Source: Ruminococcus sp.
Lineage (GTDB): Bacteria > Bacillota > Clostridia > Oscillospirales > Ruminococcaceae
Length of the DNA: 64,000 nucleotides
Assembly: GCA_017542475.1 (NCBI GenBank)
Contig: JAFXXD010000038.1
Span: 62,001 to 126,000, forward strand
Direction: 5' to 3'
A program made the position numbers and the translations under genes. Positions 33,136 to 41,262 of the stretch are shown piece after piece (the first letter of the stretch is position 1; each line of letters begins with the position of its first letter). The notes under the pieces were generated by a model. The model did no database searches. It was not told the DNA's origin and saw only the letters and a list, made by a program, of their open reading frames with translations.

Positions 33136-34215
33136 TCAGTCAAAATAGCCCTTTGCTGCGAGGAGCTCTGCAAGGAGGACTCCGCCGCCTGCTGCGCCTC
33201 TGAGTGTGTTGTGCGAGAGGCATACGAACTTGTAATCGTACTGCGTATCCTCGCGGAGACGTCCCGTAGATACCGCCATACCGCCTTCAAGGTTGCGGTC
33301 GAGCTTAGCCTGCGGGCGGTCGTTTTCCTCGAAATAGTGTATGAACTGCTTCGGTGCGCTCGGGAGCTCAAGCTCCTGAGGAACACCCTTGAAATCAGCC
33401 CAAAGCTTGAGTATCTCCTCCTTGGAGGGCTTGTTCTCGAAGCTTACGAATACTGCTGCCGTGTGTCCGTCGGAAACAGGAACACGGAGACACTGAGTCG
33501 TGATATTGGGCGTTGTTGCCTTTACTATCTCGCTGCCCTTTATCTCGCCCCATACCTTCAGAGGCTCCTGCTCGGACTTCTCCTCCTCGCCGCCGATGTA
33601 GGGAATGAGGTTGTCGACCATTTCGGGCCATGTCTCGAAGTTCTTGCCTGCGCCCGATATTGCCTGATATGTGCAGGCGAGGACGTTCTTTAAGCCGAAC
33701 TTTCTGAGCGGGTGGAGTGCAGGTACATAGCTCTGTATCGAGCAGTTGGACTTGACTGCAATAAAGCCGCGCTTTGTGCCGAGGCGCTCACGCTGAGCCT
33801 TGATTATCTCAATGTGCTCGGGGTTTATCTCGGGCACTACCATGGGTACGTCGGGTGTGAAGCGGTGAGCCGAGTTGTTCGATACTATCGGGCACTCAGC
33901 CTTTGCGTACTTCTCCTCGAGAGCCTTTATCTCGTCCTTTTTCATATCAACTGCACAGAAGCAGAAGTCAACCATTGAAGCTATCTTCGCGATATCGCTC
34001 GTTGCATCGAGAAGCACCATATCCTTCATTGCTGCGGGCATGGGAACCGCCATCTTCCAGCGGCTTCCTGCTGCCTGCTCATATGTCTGACCTGCGCTCC
34101 TCGGTGAAGCGGCAAGCACCTTTACGTTGAACCACGGGTGGTTCTCCAGAAGCGTTGCAAAGCGCTGTCCTACCATGCCCGTTGCGCCTATGATTCCTAC
34201 GTTATACTGTTTCAT
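33136..34215 (-). CDS. asd: Aspartate-semialdehyde dehydrogenase
   Basis: 359 residues; reduces aspartyl phosphate to aspartate semialdehyde, the branch point to lysine, threonine and methionine. N-terminal GATGMVGQR NADP motif, catalytic Cys in SNCSIQSYV, substrate His in the RVPVSDGHTAAVFV region. The NCSIQ sequence and the length resemble the archaeal/fungal-type Asd more than the E. coli type. The long open frame upstream is the riboswitch leader; the real ATG at 34215 has GAAGGAGAC. First gene of the operon. Confidence 0.95.
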   Translation of the reverse strand: MKQYNVGIIGATGMVGQRFATLLENHPWFNVKVLAASPRSAGQTYEQAAGSRWKMAVPMPAAMKDMVLLDATSDIAKIASMVDFCFCAVDMKKDEIKALEEKYAKAECPIVSNNSAHRFTPDVPMVVPEINPEHIEIIKAQRERLGTKRGFIAVKSNCSIQSYVPALHPLRKFGLKNVLACTYQAISGAGKNFETWPEMVDNLIPYIGGEEEKSEQEPLKVWGEIKGSEIVKATTPNITTQCLRVPVSDGHTAAVFVSFENKPSKEEILKLWADFKGVPQELELPSAPKQFIHYFEENDRPQAKLDRNLEGGMAVSTGRLREDTQYDYKFVCLSHNTLRGAAGGGVLLAELLAAKGYFD

Positions 34216-34242
34216 ATCAATGTCTCCTTCAAAAAAATTTTC

Positions 34243-34273
34243 ACAAAAATAAGAAAACCGGTTGCAAACCGGT
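34243..34273 (-). terminator. Riboswitch-controlled terminator before asd
   Basis: On the - strand ACCGGTT-tgc-AACCGGT followed by TTTTCTTATTTTT, between the lysine riboswitch and the asd ribosome-binding site. Confidence 0.85.
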
Positions 34274-34289
34274 CCATCATGAGTTATAA

Positions 34290-34486
34290 TAGAAATGTTA
34301 GCATAGCTTTGTACAGTTATGCGATAGCTCTCCATCAAACACATGATGACAGCTGCATATCTGTTCGACATACAGCCAGAACGGAATTTACCAGATACCG
34401 CTCTTCGGCAGCCTTGCCTTTCACCGTACTTCATCGGACGGGTCGCCCTCTGTACGCTTACTTTTCGCAGCCGCACCTCTACCTTG
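34290..34486 (-). promoter_or_regulatory. Lysine riboswitch (L box)
   Basis: The leader opens with AGGTAGAGGTGCG, continues with a GAAAAGTA loop, a GATGAAGTACGGTGAAAGGC segment and GCCGAAGAGCGG, all L-box consensus pieces in the right order, then a terminator. Lysine binding should cause termination and shut off asd-dapA-dapB-ddh. Boundaries are approximate. Confidence 0.93.
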
Positions 34487-34491
34487 TTTAC

Positions 34492-34520
34492 ATAATAGCA
34501 CTTTACAGGCGCGTTGTCAA
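34492..34520 (-). promoter_or_regulatory. Promoter of the lysine operon
   Basis: TTGACA (34520-34515) and TATTAT (34497-34492), 17-bp spacer, directly ahead of the L box. Confidence 0.8.
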
Positions 34521-34567
34521 CAGTTTTTTCCGATTTTTACGAAATTTTTTCCGAAAGGAGCTTTGCT

Positions 34568-35269
34568 GTGAACGTCATCTCCGATATCGAGGTCATGCTT
34601 TTCGACCGCCGTGATGATAGATTTGCCGAATTGGAGCACAGGACAGCTCCTACGCTCGAAAGGGAGCATTTTATCGGTGTGAGGACTCCCGAGCTGAGGA
34701 AGCTTGCAAAGGATCTGCGCAAACGTGAGGATATAGGCGAATTCCTTGTCTCGCTGCCGCACAGGTGGTTCGAGGAGGATCAGCTGCACGTATTCATTAT
34801 CTCCGAGGAGAAGGACTTTCGCCGCTGCATTGAACTGACAGAGGCTTTCCTCCCCTACGTCGACAACTGGGCGACCTGTGACCAGTTCAATCCAAAAGTT
34901 TTCGCCAGACACAGGGATGAGCTCCTGCCGCTAATCGACAAGTGGCTCGGCTCCGAGCATACTTATACCGTTCGATTCGCCATAGGCTGCCTTATGAGGC
35001 ACTTCCTCGGCACGGACTTTAAACCCGAGTACGCAGACAGAGTTGCAGCGGTGAGCTCGGACCAATACTACATAAATATGATGAGGGCTTGGTATTTCGC
35101 TGAGGGGCTTGCCAAAAACTATGACCAAATTCTCCCATATATCGAGCAGAAACAGCTCGATGTATGGACACATAACAAATCTATACAGAAAGCTGTGGAG
35201 AGCTTCCGTGTCTCTGACGAGCATAAGAAGTACCTCCGCAGCCTTAAATACAAGGAGCATCTTAAATAA
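34568..35269 (+). CDS. AlkD-like DNA alkylation repair protein
   Basis: 233 residues forming HEAT-like repeats of the DNA alkylation repair (AlkC/AlkD) family, which removes bulky alkylated bases. Diagnostic segment YVDNWATCDQFNPK, then TVRFAIGCLMRHFL. Start: GTG at 34568 with AAAGGAGC 7 bp upstream; the frame is open 18 codons earlier but without such a signal. Its stop overlaps the queA ATG (TAATG), so the two are translated together. Confidence 0.85.
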   Translation: MNVISDIEVMLFDRRDDRFAELEHRTAPTLEREHFIGVRTPELRKLAKDLRKREDIGEFLVSLPHRWFEEDQLHVFIISEEKDFRRCIELTEAFLPYVDNWATCDQFNPKVFARHRDELLPLIDKWLGSEHTYTVRFAIGCLMRHFLGTDFKPEYADRVAAVSSDQYYINMMRAWYFAEGLAKNYDQILPYIEQKQLDVWTHNKSIQKAVESFRVSDEHKKYLRSLKYKEHLK

Positions 35270-36300
35270 TGGAACTTCTCAAATCTGATTTTTACTACGA
35301 CCTACCCGAGGAGCTCATCGCACAGACGCCTATCGAGCCGCGCAATGCCTCACGTATGATGTGCGTTGACCGAGCTACAGGCGCGGTCACTCACGACCAC
35401 TTCTATAATCTATGCGAGCACCTTCGCGAAGGTGACCTCCTCGTTATGAACGACTCGCGCGTTATCCCCGCAAGGCTATACGGCGAGAAGATAAACAACG
35501 GCACGTTCATCGAGTTCCTGCTCCTTGAGCAGAAGGGCGACAAGCTGTGGGAGATAATCTGCCGCCCGGGTAAGAAAGCCAAGGTCGGGACGAGATTCAG
35601 CTTCGGATGCGGACGGCTCGTTGCAGAGGTAGTCGAGGTCAAGGACGACGGCAACCGCATCGTGCAGTTCGAGTGCGAGGGCAACTTTTTCACTGCGCTC
35701 GAGGACGTCGGACAGATGCCGCTCCCGCCGTACATAAAAGAGAAGCTCGAAAACAAGGAGCGCTATCAGACGGTGTACTCAAATGAGCTCGGCTCGGCGG
35801 CGGCTCCGACTGCGGGACTTCACTTCACCGAAGAGATGCTCGATGACCTGAGAAGCCGCGGGATAAAGACCGCATTCGTTACGCTCCACGTCGGGCTCGG
35901 CACTTTCCGTCCCGTCAAGGAGGACAACGTCCTCGACCATAAAATGCACAGTGAGCACTATTACCTCCCGAAGGAGACAGCTGACCTCATAAATCAGACC
36001 AAAGCCGCGGGCGGACGTGTTATCGCGGTCGGAACTACGACCTGCCGCACTCTTGAAAGCGTAGCTACTTTCTACGGGGATATCTCCGAGCGTGAGGGCT
36101 ACACCGACATCTTCATATACCCGTCGTATCAATTCAAATGTATAGACGGGCTCATCACAAACTTTCATCTGCCAGAGAGCACGCTGATTATGCTCGTTTC
36201 GGCATTTATGGGCTACGAAAACACGATGAACGCGTACAGGATCGCCGTACAGGAAAAGTACCGCTTTTTCAGCTTCGGGGACTCGATGTGTATACTCTGA
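35269..36300 (+). CDS. queA: S-adenosylmethionine:tRNA ribosyltransferase-isomerase
   Basis: 343 residues; adds the epoxycyclopentane ring from SAM's ribosyl moiety to preQ1 at tRNA position 34, the step after Tgt in queuosine synthesis. It has YDLPEELIAQ at the N-terminus, GDLLVMNDSRVIPARLYG, TAGLHFTEEML and FHLPESTLIMLVSAF near the end. Length is standard. Tgt lies 1.2 kb downstream on the same strand, so the pathway is clustered here. Confidence 0.97.
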   Translation: MELLKSDFYYDLPEELIAQTPIEPRNASRMMCVDRATGAVTHDHFYNLCEHLREGDLLVMNDSRVIPARLYGEKINNGTFIEFLLLEQKGDKLWEIICRPGKKAKVGTRFSFGCGRLVAEVVEVKDDGNRIVQFECEGNFFTALEDVGQMPLPPYIKEKLENKERYQTVYSNELGSAAAPTAGLHFTEEMLDDLRSRGIKTAFVTLHVGLGTFRPVKEDNVLDHKMHSEHYYLPKETADLINQTKAAGGRVIAVGTTTCRTLESVATFYGDISEREGYTDIFIYPSYQFKCIDGLITNFHLPESTLIMLVSAFMGYENTMNAYRIAVQEKYRFFSFGDSMCIL

Positions 36301-36340
36301 CATTTTAATAAACTAACATAGAAAGGGGAATTCTGCTGTT

Positions 36341-36712
36341 ATGGAACTCAGTACATACTTCAAAAGCTTCATCGAGACCGAAGAAGAGCCTGTTACCATC
36401 TGTGACCTCGATTTCCGTATAATCTACTTAAACAAGGCGGCAAACTCCGCGTATGCGAAGATCGGCGGATATGATATCGTCGGCAAATCGCTGAACACCT
36501 ACATCGACGTCGAAACTCAGAGCAAGATAAATATGGTCGTCGAATGGTTCAAGGAAAGCCCCGAAAACAACCGTGTTTTCGCCTGCAAGGTCAAAGCCTC
36601 GGTGGACGGCTATGTCTACGCTCTGCGGGATGAAAACGGCGAACTGATAGGCTTCTGCAACAAGCGCAAGTCGCGTGTCCCCGACGAAACGGAGCCGTAT
36701 TCAATACTCTGA
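36341..36712 (+). CDS. Single-domain PAS protein
   Basis: 123 residues comprising essentially one PAS fold (VTICDLDFRIIYLNKAAN; GKSLNTYIDVETQ; YALRDENGELIGFCNKRK) with no output domain. It may bind a small ligand or sense redox state and work by protein contact. Ribosome-binding site AAAGGGGAA. It follows queA by 40 bp and may share its transcript. No terminator is obvious after it. Confidence 0.75.
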   Translation: MELSTYFKSFIETEEEPVTICDLDFRIIYLNKAANSAYAKIGGYDIVGKSLNTYIDVETQSKINMVVEWFKESPENNRVFACKVKASVDGYVYALRDENGELIGFCNKRKSRVPDETEPYSIL

Positions 36713-36737
36713 AACAGTTACATTTGTAACCGTGATA

Positions 36738-36805
36738 GTGACCTCTGACACCTTGCCGACCGCCTGTCTGACTGCTATAATATAGAAAAACAGACAGGAG
36801 GTCAC
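36738..36805 (+). promoter_or_regulatory. Promoter within nested inverted repeats
   Basis: TTGCCG (36753-36758) and TATAAT (36776-36781), 17-bp spacer. The right arm CAGACAGGAGGTCAC (36791-36805) is matched on the left by two split complements, GTGACCTC (36738-36745) and CCTGTCTG (36763-36770), which enclose the -35 and flank the -10. Confidence 0.6.
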
Positions 36806-36809
36806 TGTT

Positions 36810-36872
36810 ATGACAAGGTCAAGGTTCTTTATAAATACAGAATTTGTTTTCAATTTCATAGGTGGGTCGTAA
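36810..36872 (+). CDS. Possible 20-aa leader ORF
   Basis: MTRSRFFINTEFVFNFIGGS, with a very good ribosome-binding site (CAGGAGG 6 bp upstream) directly after the 36776 promoter. It is too short to judge by composition. It could be a leader peptide for the membrane protein at 37035, whose start carries the same GGAGGTCACT string. Confidence 0.35.
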   Translation: MTRSRFFINTEFVFNFIGGS

Positions 36873-36892
36873 CGGACAAGTACAAGACTTTT

Positions 36893-36982
36893 ATGACTCT
36901 CTCCTTCATCTTCTCAGCTCCTGCATACCTTTTATGCGGCGCATTATTCATCTTTTTGTTCTTTCACTTGCTTCCGACGTAA
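36893..36982 (+). CDS. Possible 29-aa hydrophobic peptide
   Basis: MTLSFIFSAPAYLLCGALFI and nine more residues, a single predicted membrane helix. The frame is open upstream back through the preceding small ORF but lacks an ATG there. No ribosome-binding site near its own ATG. Low confidence; listed because the 320-bp gap otherwise holds only the promoter. Confidence 0.2.
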   Translation: MTLSFIFSAPAYLLCGALFIFLFFHLLPT

Positions 36983-37034
36983 CCCCTGCATTACAGTCAC
37001 GTCAGATCAGCGAAAAATCAAGGAGGTCACTTCT

Positions 37035-37487
37035 ATGAAAGATGTAAAATTCAGGATAAATGCAGACTTCATCATAAACGCTGTTGCGGCGGCTATCCTT
37101 ATAATCGGCGGTTTGTGCGTTCTCTTCGGCAGTTTATACGGTATGGCGGAGCTGAGCGGAGGCATTGAGCTGCTCGATTTCGAGCACGAATACAGCAGAG
37201 TTCTTTCGATTTTCATTCTGCCCATTATCCTAATGATCTATGCTATGATCTTCGGAGCGGGCGTGCTGCTCGGCGCTGTTCCCGCTACTATTGGGCTGCT
37301 CATAGCCGCACTCGCTTCTGTTGCGAGATTCACACACACAGAGAAGGGTACTGCCATCACCAAACCGTATACGGTTCTGATGTCTATTGCAAACGGTATC
37401 ACCTGCTCTACCTTCTTGCTCTACGCTCTCGGTATCATCTTGATGTTCGCAAGGATAGCGGCAAGCGGATTAAGTACAATGAATTAA
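37035..37487 (+). CDS. Small membrane protein of unknown function
   Basis: 150 residues with four hydrophobic segments (about 9-35, 55-75, 78-97 and 112-140). No family is recognised. Strong ribosome-binding site AAGGAGGTCACT. It lies 9 bp before tgt and probably shares its transcript. Confidence 0.7.
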   Translation: MKDVKFRINADFIINAVAAAILIIGGLCVLFGSLYGMAELSGGIELLDFEHEYSRVLSIFILPIILMIYAMIFGAGVLLGAVPATIGLLIAALASVARFTHTEKGTAITKPYTVLMSIANGITCSTFLLYALGIILMFARIAASGLSTMN

Positions 37488-38630
<1,143 letters not shown>

Positions 38631-38642
38631 ACGGAGAATAGA

Positions 38643-39338
38643 ATGATTTTAGCTATTTTTGATCTTGACGGCACTATCGCCGATACTATCGCCGACCTCG
38701 GCGACGCTGTGAATTACGGGCTCGGTGTGCTCGGATATGAGGGGCATACCTATGAGGAGTACAAGAAGCTCGTAGGGAACGGCGCTCCCGTACTGTGTCA
38801 GCGTGCTCTGCCCGAGGATCACAAGGACGAGGCGGACAGACTCCACGAGCTGTTCCGCGAATACTATGCGGCGCACTATCTCGATAAGACTGCGCTCTAT
38901 GACGGCATAAAAGAGGTTCTGAATGAGCTCAGAGACGAAGATGTAAAACTTGCTGTCGCTACAAACAAACCGCAGGATTTCGCTCGTGATATCGTGCGGG
39001 CTCTGCTCCCTGATGTGGGATTTGAAGCCGTGCTCGGCGGTACTGCAGAGCGTCCGAAAAAGCCAGACAGAGCTATTATCGACGAGGTGATTCTTGAAAT
39101 TTATTTCAAAAATAGCACTCACATAATAGGCGAATATAGTCCCGAGTCCGTATTCGATGAATTTGATAAAAAATATATGATAGGCGACAGCAATGTTGAC
39201 ATTCAGACTGCCAAGAACGCGGAGCTGATCTCCATTGGCTGTGCGTGGGGATTCAGAGGCAGGGACGAGCTTGCCGAGGCTGGGGCGGACTTCATCGCCG
39301 ATTCTCCCGCCGATATTCCGAGGATAATTCTGGGGTGA
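38643..39338 (+). CDS. HAD-family phosphatase (phosphoglycolate phosphatase-like)
   Basis: 231 residues. HAD motif I FDLDGTIAD (residues 6-14), motif II VATNKP, motif III Lys in the ERPKKPDR stretch, motif IV MIGDSNVDIQTA; a helical cap lies between I and II. This is the Gph/PpaX layout, hydrolysing 2-phosphoglycolate or related small phosphates. An insertion of about 25 residues before motif IV (YFKNSTHIIGEYSPESVFDE) is unusual. It lies 12 bp after tgt. Confidence 0.85.
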   Translation: MILAIFDLDGTIADTIADLGDAVNYGLGVLGYEGHTYEEYKKLVGNGAPVLCQRALPEDHKDEADRLHELFREYYAAHYLDKTALYDGIKEVLNELRDEDVKLAVATNKPQDFARDIVRALLPDVGFEAVLGGTAERPKKPDRAIIDEVILEIYFKNSTHIIGEYSPESVFDEFDKKYMIGDSNVDIQTAKNAELISIGCAWGFRGRDELAEAGADFIADSPADIPRIILG

Positions 39339-39342
39339 CTTT

Positions 39343-40002
39343 ATGAGACAACTTACCGAAGAAGAGCTCGTGCGCAGTATAGCCGAGCAGACCGAGCGCT
39401 CCGCCGCCGTGATAGGTCAGACCGACCTCTCGCGGAAGGACTTCGACCCGACGGCTGTTATCGTATCGAGCCTTTCCAATATTTTCGAGTCCGCGCTGAC
39501 AGTGCTCGCGCTTGAGGACGTGTCCAATGACCGCGGCGAGTGCTACAGAAGCGCGGGAAAGCTCGTTATGTCCTCCCCTGCCGTGACCGCCGAGCAGAAG
39601 GACTTCATCAGGCGTATCAACTCCTTCCGCGGCGATATGGCTCTCGATTCCGAGAGCGGCGGCAGCTTCGACAGCGTGCGCTGTCTCGATTTCCTCAACT
39701 CCTACGACTGCTTTATGTTCCAGTTCTTCAAGAACAGCGGGACTGTGAAGCGTATGAAGTCCGAGGGTGCGCTTGAAGCCGAATTCGTCAGCTTCCATAA
39801 TATCCTCGAAAAGCTCATAAAAAAGGATATGCTTGCCGCGAAAGGCAGTACGGTCGGCTCGGATACAGCAGCAAAGCTCGATACCGTTATAGCACTCCTT
39901 ACGCGAATCGCCGAAGATAATGCCGCTCTCAGCCGAAAGGTTGACGAGCTGAGCGCAAAGCTCGATATACTGACGAAAGAAAAGAGTTGTGCCGATGAGT
40001 GA
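39343..40002 (+). CDS. Hypothetical protein with C-terminal coiled coil
   Basis: 219 residues, no signal or membrane segment. The first 150 residues are mixed helical with no family recognised; about 170-213 form a coiled coil (LDTVIALLTRIAEDNAALSR). Its stop overlaps the start of the SUFU-like gene by 8 bp (ATGAGTGA), so the two are probably made together and may interact. It begins 4 bp after the HAD gene. Confidence 0.65.
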   Translation: MRQLTEEELVRSIAEQTERSAAVIGQTDLSRKDFDPTAVIVSSLSNIFESALTVLALEDVSNDRGECYRSAGKLVMSSPAVTAEQKDFIRRINSFRGDMALDSESGGSFDSVRCLDFLNSYDCFMFQFFKNSGTVKRMKSEGALEAEFVSFHNILEKLIKKDMLAAKGSTVGSDTAAKLDTVIALLTRIAEDNAALSRKVDELSAKLDILTKEKSCADE

Positions 40003-41134
40003 TTTCAAAAACAGCTTCGACCCGCGTATACCCGTTTACACGCCCGAGCAGACAGAGGTGCTTGAGGAGCATATAACCGAGCATTTCGGCGATTTTCCCA
40101 AAGTCTTCCGCGACAACTCGCCCAAGGAGATAAAGGTCGATATCGCTGTGATACCGCCCGACGATGATAGGTACTTCGTCACGCTCGTGACTATGGGGCT
40201 CGGAGCATATAAAATGAAGCTTCCCAAGGAGCTCCGCACACAGAAGCTCGACCGCGCAGAGCTGGTGCTCTGCCTGCCCGCAAACTGGGACTTTGATACA
40301 GATAATCCGCACACGATGTGGCCCGTGGAGCTCCTTAACAGGATAGCTCATCTGCCCGTTCGGCATGGCTCGTGGATAGGCTGGGGACATTCGGTTGACT
40401 ACAGCAAGCCGTTCACCGAGGACACCGACCTAAGCGCCGTGTTCCTGCTCTCGCCGTCCTTCGGCAAGGAGGCTTCCGTATGCAGTCTGCCCGACGGTGA
40501 AGCGGTCAATTTCTATCAGGTGATACCGCTCTACGACATTGAAATGCGCTACAAGATAGACCACGGCACAAACGCTCTGCTCGACCGCTTCGGGGACGAC
40601 CTCGACCCCGTGGTCGACCTCGACCGCAGAACCGTTGTGGATACTTCCACATTCGAGCTGATAGACCGTGTGGAAGACCACGCCTGCAAAATCGAGGAGA
40701 AGCAGCTCGATATCAGCGAGATAAACGGTGCGAACCACATCGCGATGTTTCTGCGCTGGTGCATCGACCGCGACCTCATCGCCGATGAGTTCCAGGACTT
40801 CTTCGCGGAGGAGCTCGGCGATATACGTCAGGGCACGCTTGATATAAGGAGGTTCATCATCCATTCACTCAGCGGAGAGCTCACCAAGGAGATACTGAAC
40901 GACGAGGGCAAGGCTTTTGCCTCGTTCTACTACGATTTCTACGCCGACGCTGATTCTCCGTGCTATCCCGAGGACGTGGACAGGGTCGCCCTCGAATACT
41001 TCGGCAAGGAAAAGTACGAATCAGAGGAATTCGCCGACGAAGCCTACCTCTTCCTCCCCTACGGCGACGAATACTACGGAAGAATAAGCACATATATAAG
41101 CAAAAACTACCGCATTTTCTGCGGAATTGACTGA
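39995..41134 (+). CDS. Suppressor-of-fused-like domain protein
   Basis: 379 residues. The N-terminal half matches the bacterial SUFU fold (VTLVTMGLGAYKM; AELVLCLPANWD; WPVELLNRIAHLP; FLLSPSFGKEA; NFYQVIPLYDIEM). The C-terminal 130 residues contain NGANHIAMFLRWCIDRDLI, resembling a separate small domain often seen in bacterial immunity-type proteins. Bacterial SUFU proteins are commonly linked to polymorphic-toxin immunity, but no toxin is visible nearby. The ATG at 39995 is chosen over a GTG two codons earlier. Confidence 0.75.
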   Translation: MSDFKNSFDPRIPVYTPEQTEVLEEHITEHFGDFPKVFRDNSPKEIKVDIAVIPPDDDRYFVTLVTMGLGAYKMKLPKELRTQKLDRAELVLCLPANWDFDTDNPHTMWPVELLNRIAHLPVRHGSWIGWGHSVDYSKPFTEDTDLSAVFLLSPSFGKEASVCSLPDGEAVNFYQVIPLYDIEMRYKIDHGTNALLDRFGDDLDPVVDLDRRTVVDTSTFELIDRVEDHACKIEEKQLDISEINGANHIAMFLRWCIDRDLIADEFQDFFAEELGDIRQGTLDIRRFIIHSLSGELTKEILNDEGKAFASFYYDFYADADSPCYPEDVDRVALEYFGKEKYESEEFADEAYLFLPYGDEYYGRISTYISKNYRIFCGID

Positions 41135-41138
41135 AACA

Positions 41139-41189
41139 GCGCCGATTTGCCGATTATCTCAGCGAAGGTATTGACAAATCGGCGCTTTT
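41139..41189 (+). terminator. Terminator overlapping the secA promoter
   Basis: GCGCCGATTTG (41139-41149) and CAAATCGGCGC (41175-41185) form an 11-bp stem followed by TTTT. The right arm shares the -35 of the next promoter. Confidence 0.7.
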
Positions 41190-41199
41190 GTAGTAAAAT
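41171..41199 (+). promoter_or_regulatory. Promoter of secA
   Basis: TTGACA (41171-41176) and TAAAAT (41194-41199), 17-bp spacer. The last bases of TTGACA lie in the preceding terminator stem. Confidence 0.8.
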
Positions 41200-41262
41200 A
41201 TATTTATATGTACTTCAACATACAAGCATATGCAAATATTTGTAAAGGCGGTAATCATTCAA

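Noticed and set aside
34216..34476. Open frame upstream of asd that could extend the protein
   Set aside because: This is the lysine riboswitch and terminator; the canonical start with a ribosome-binding site is at 34215.
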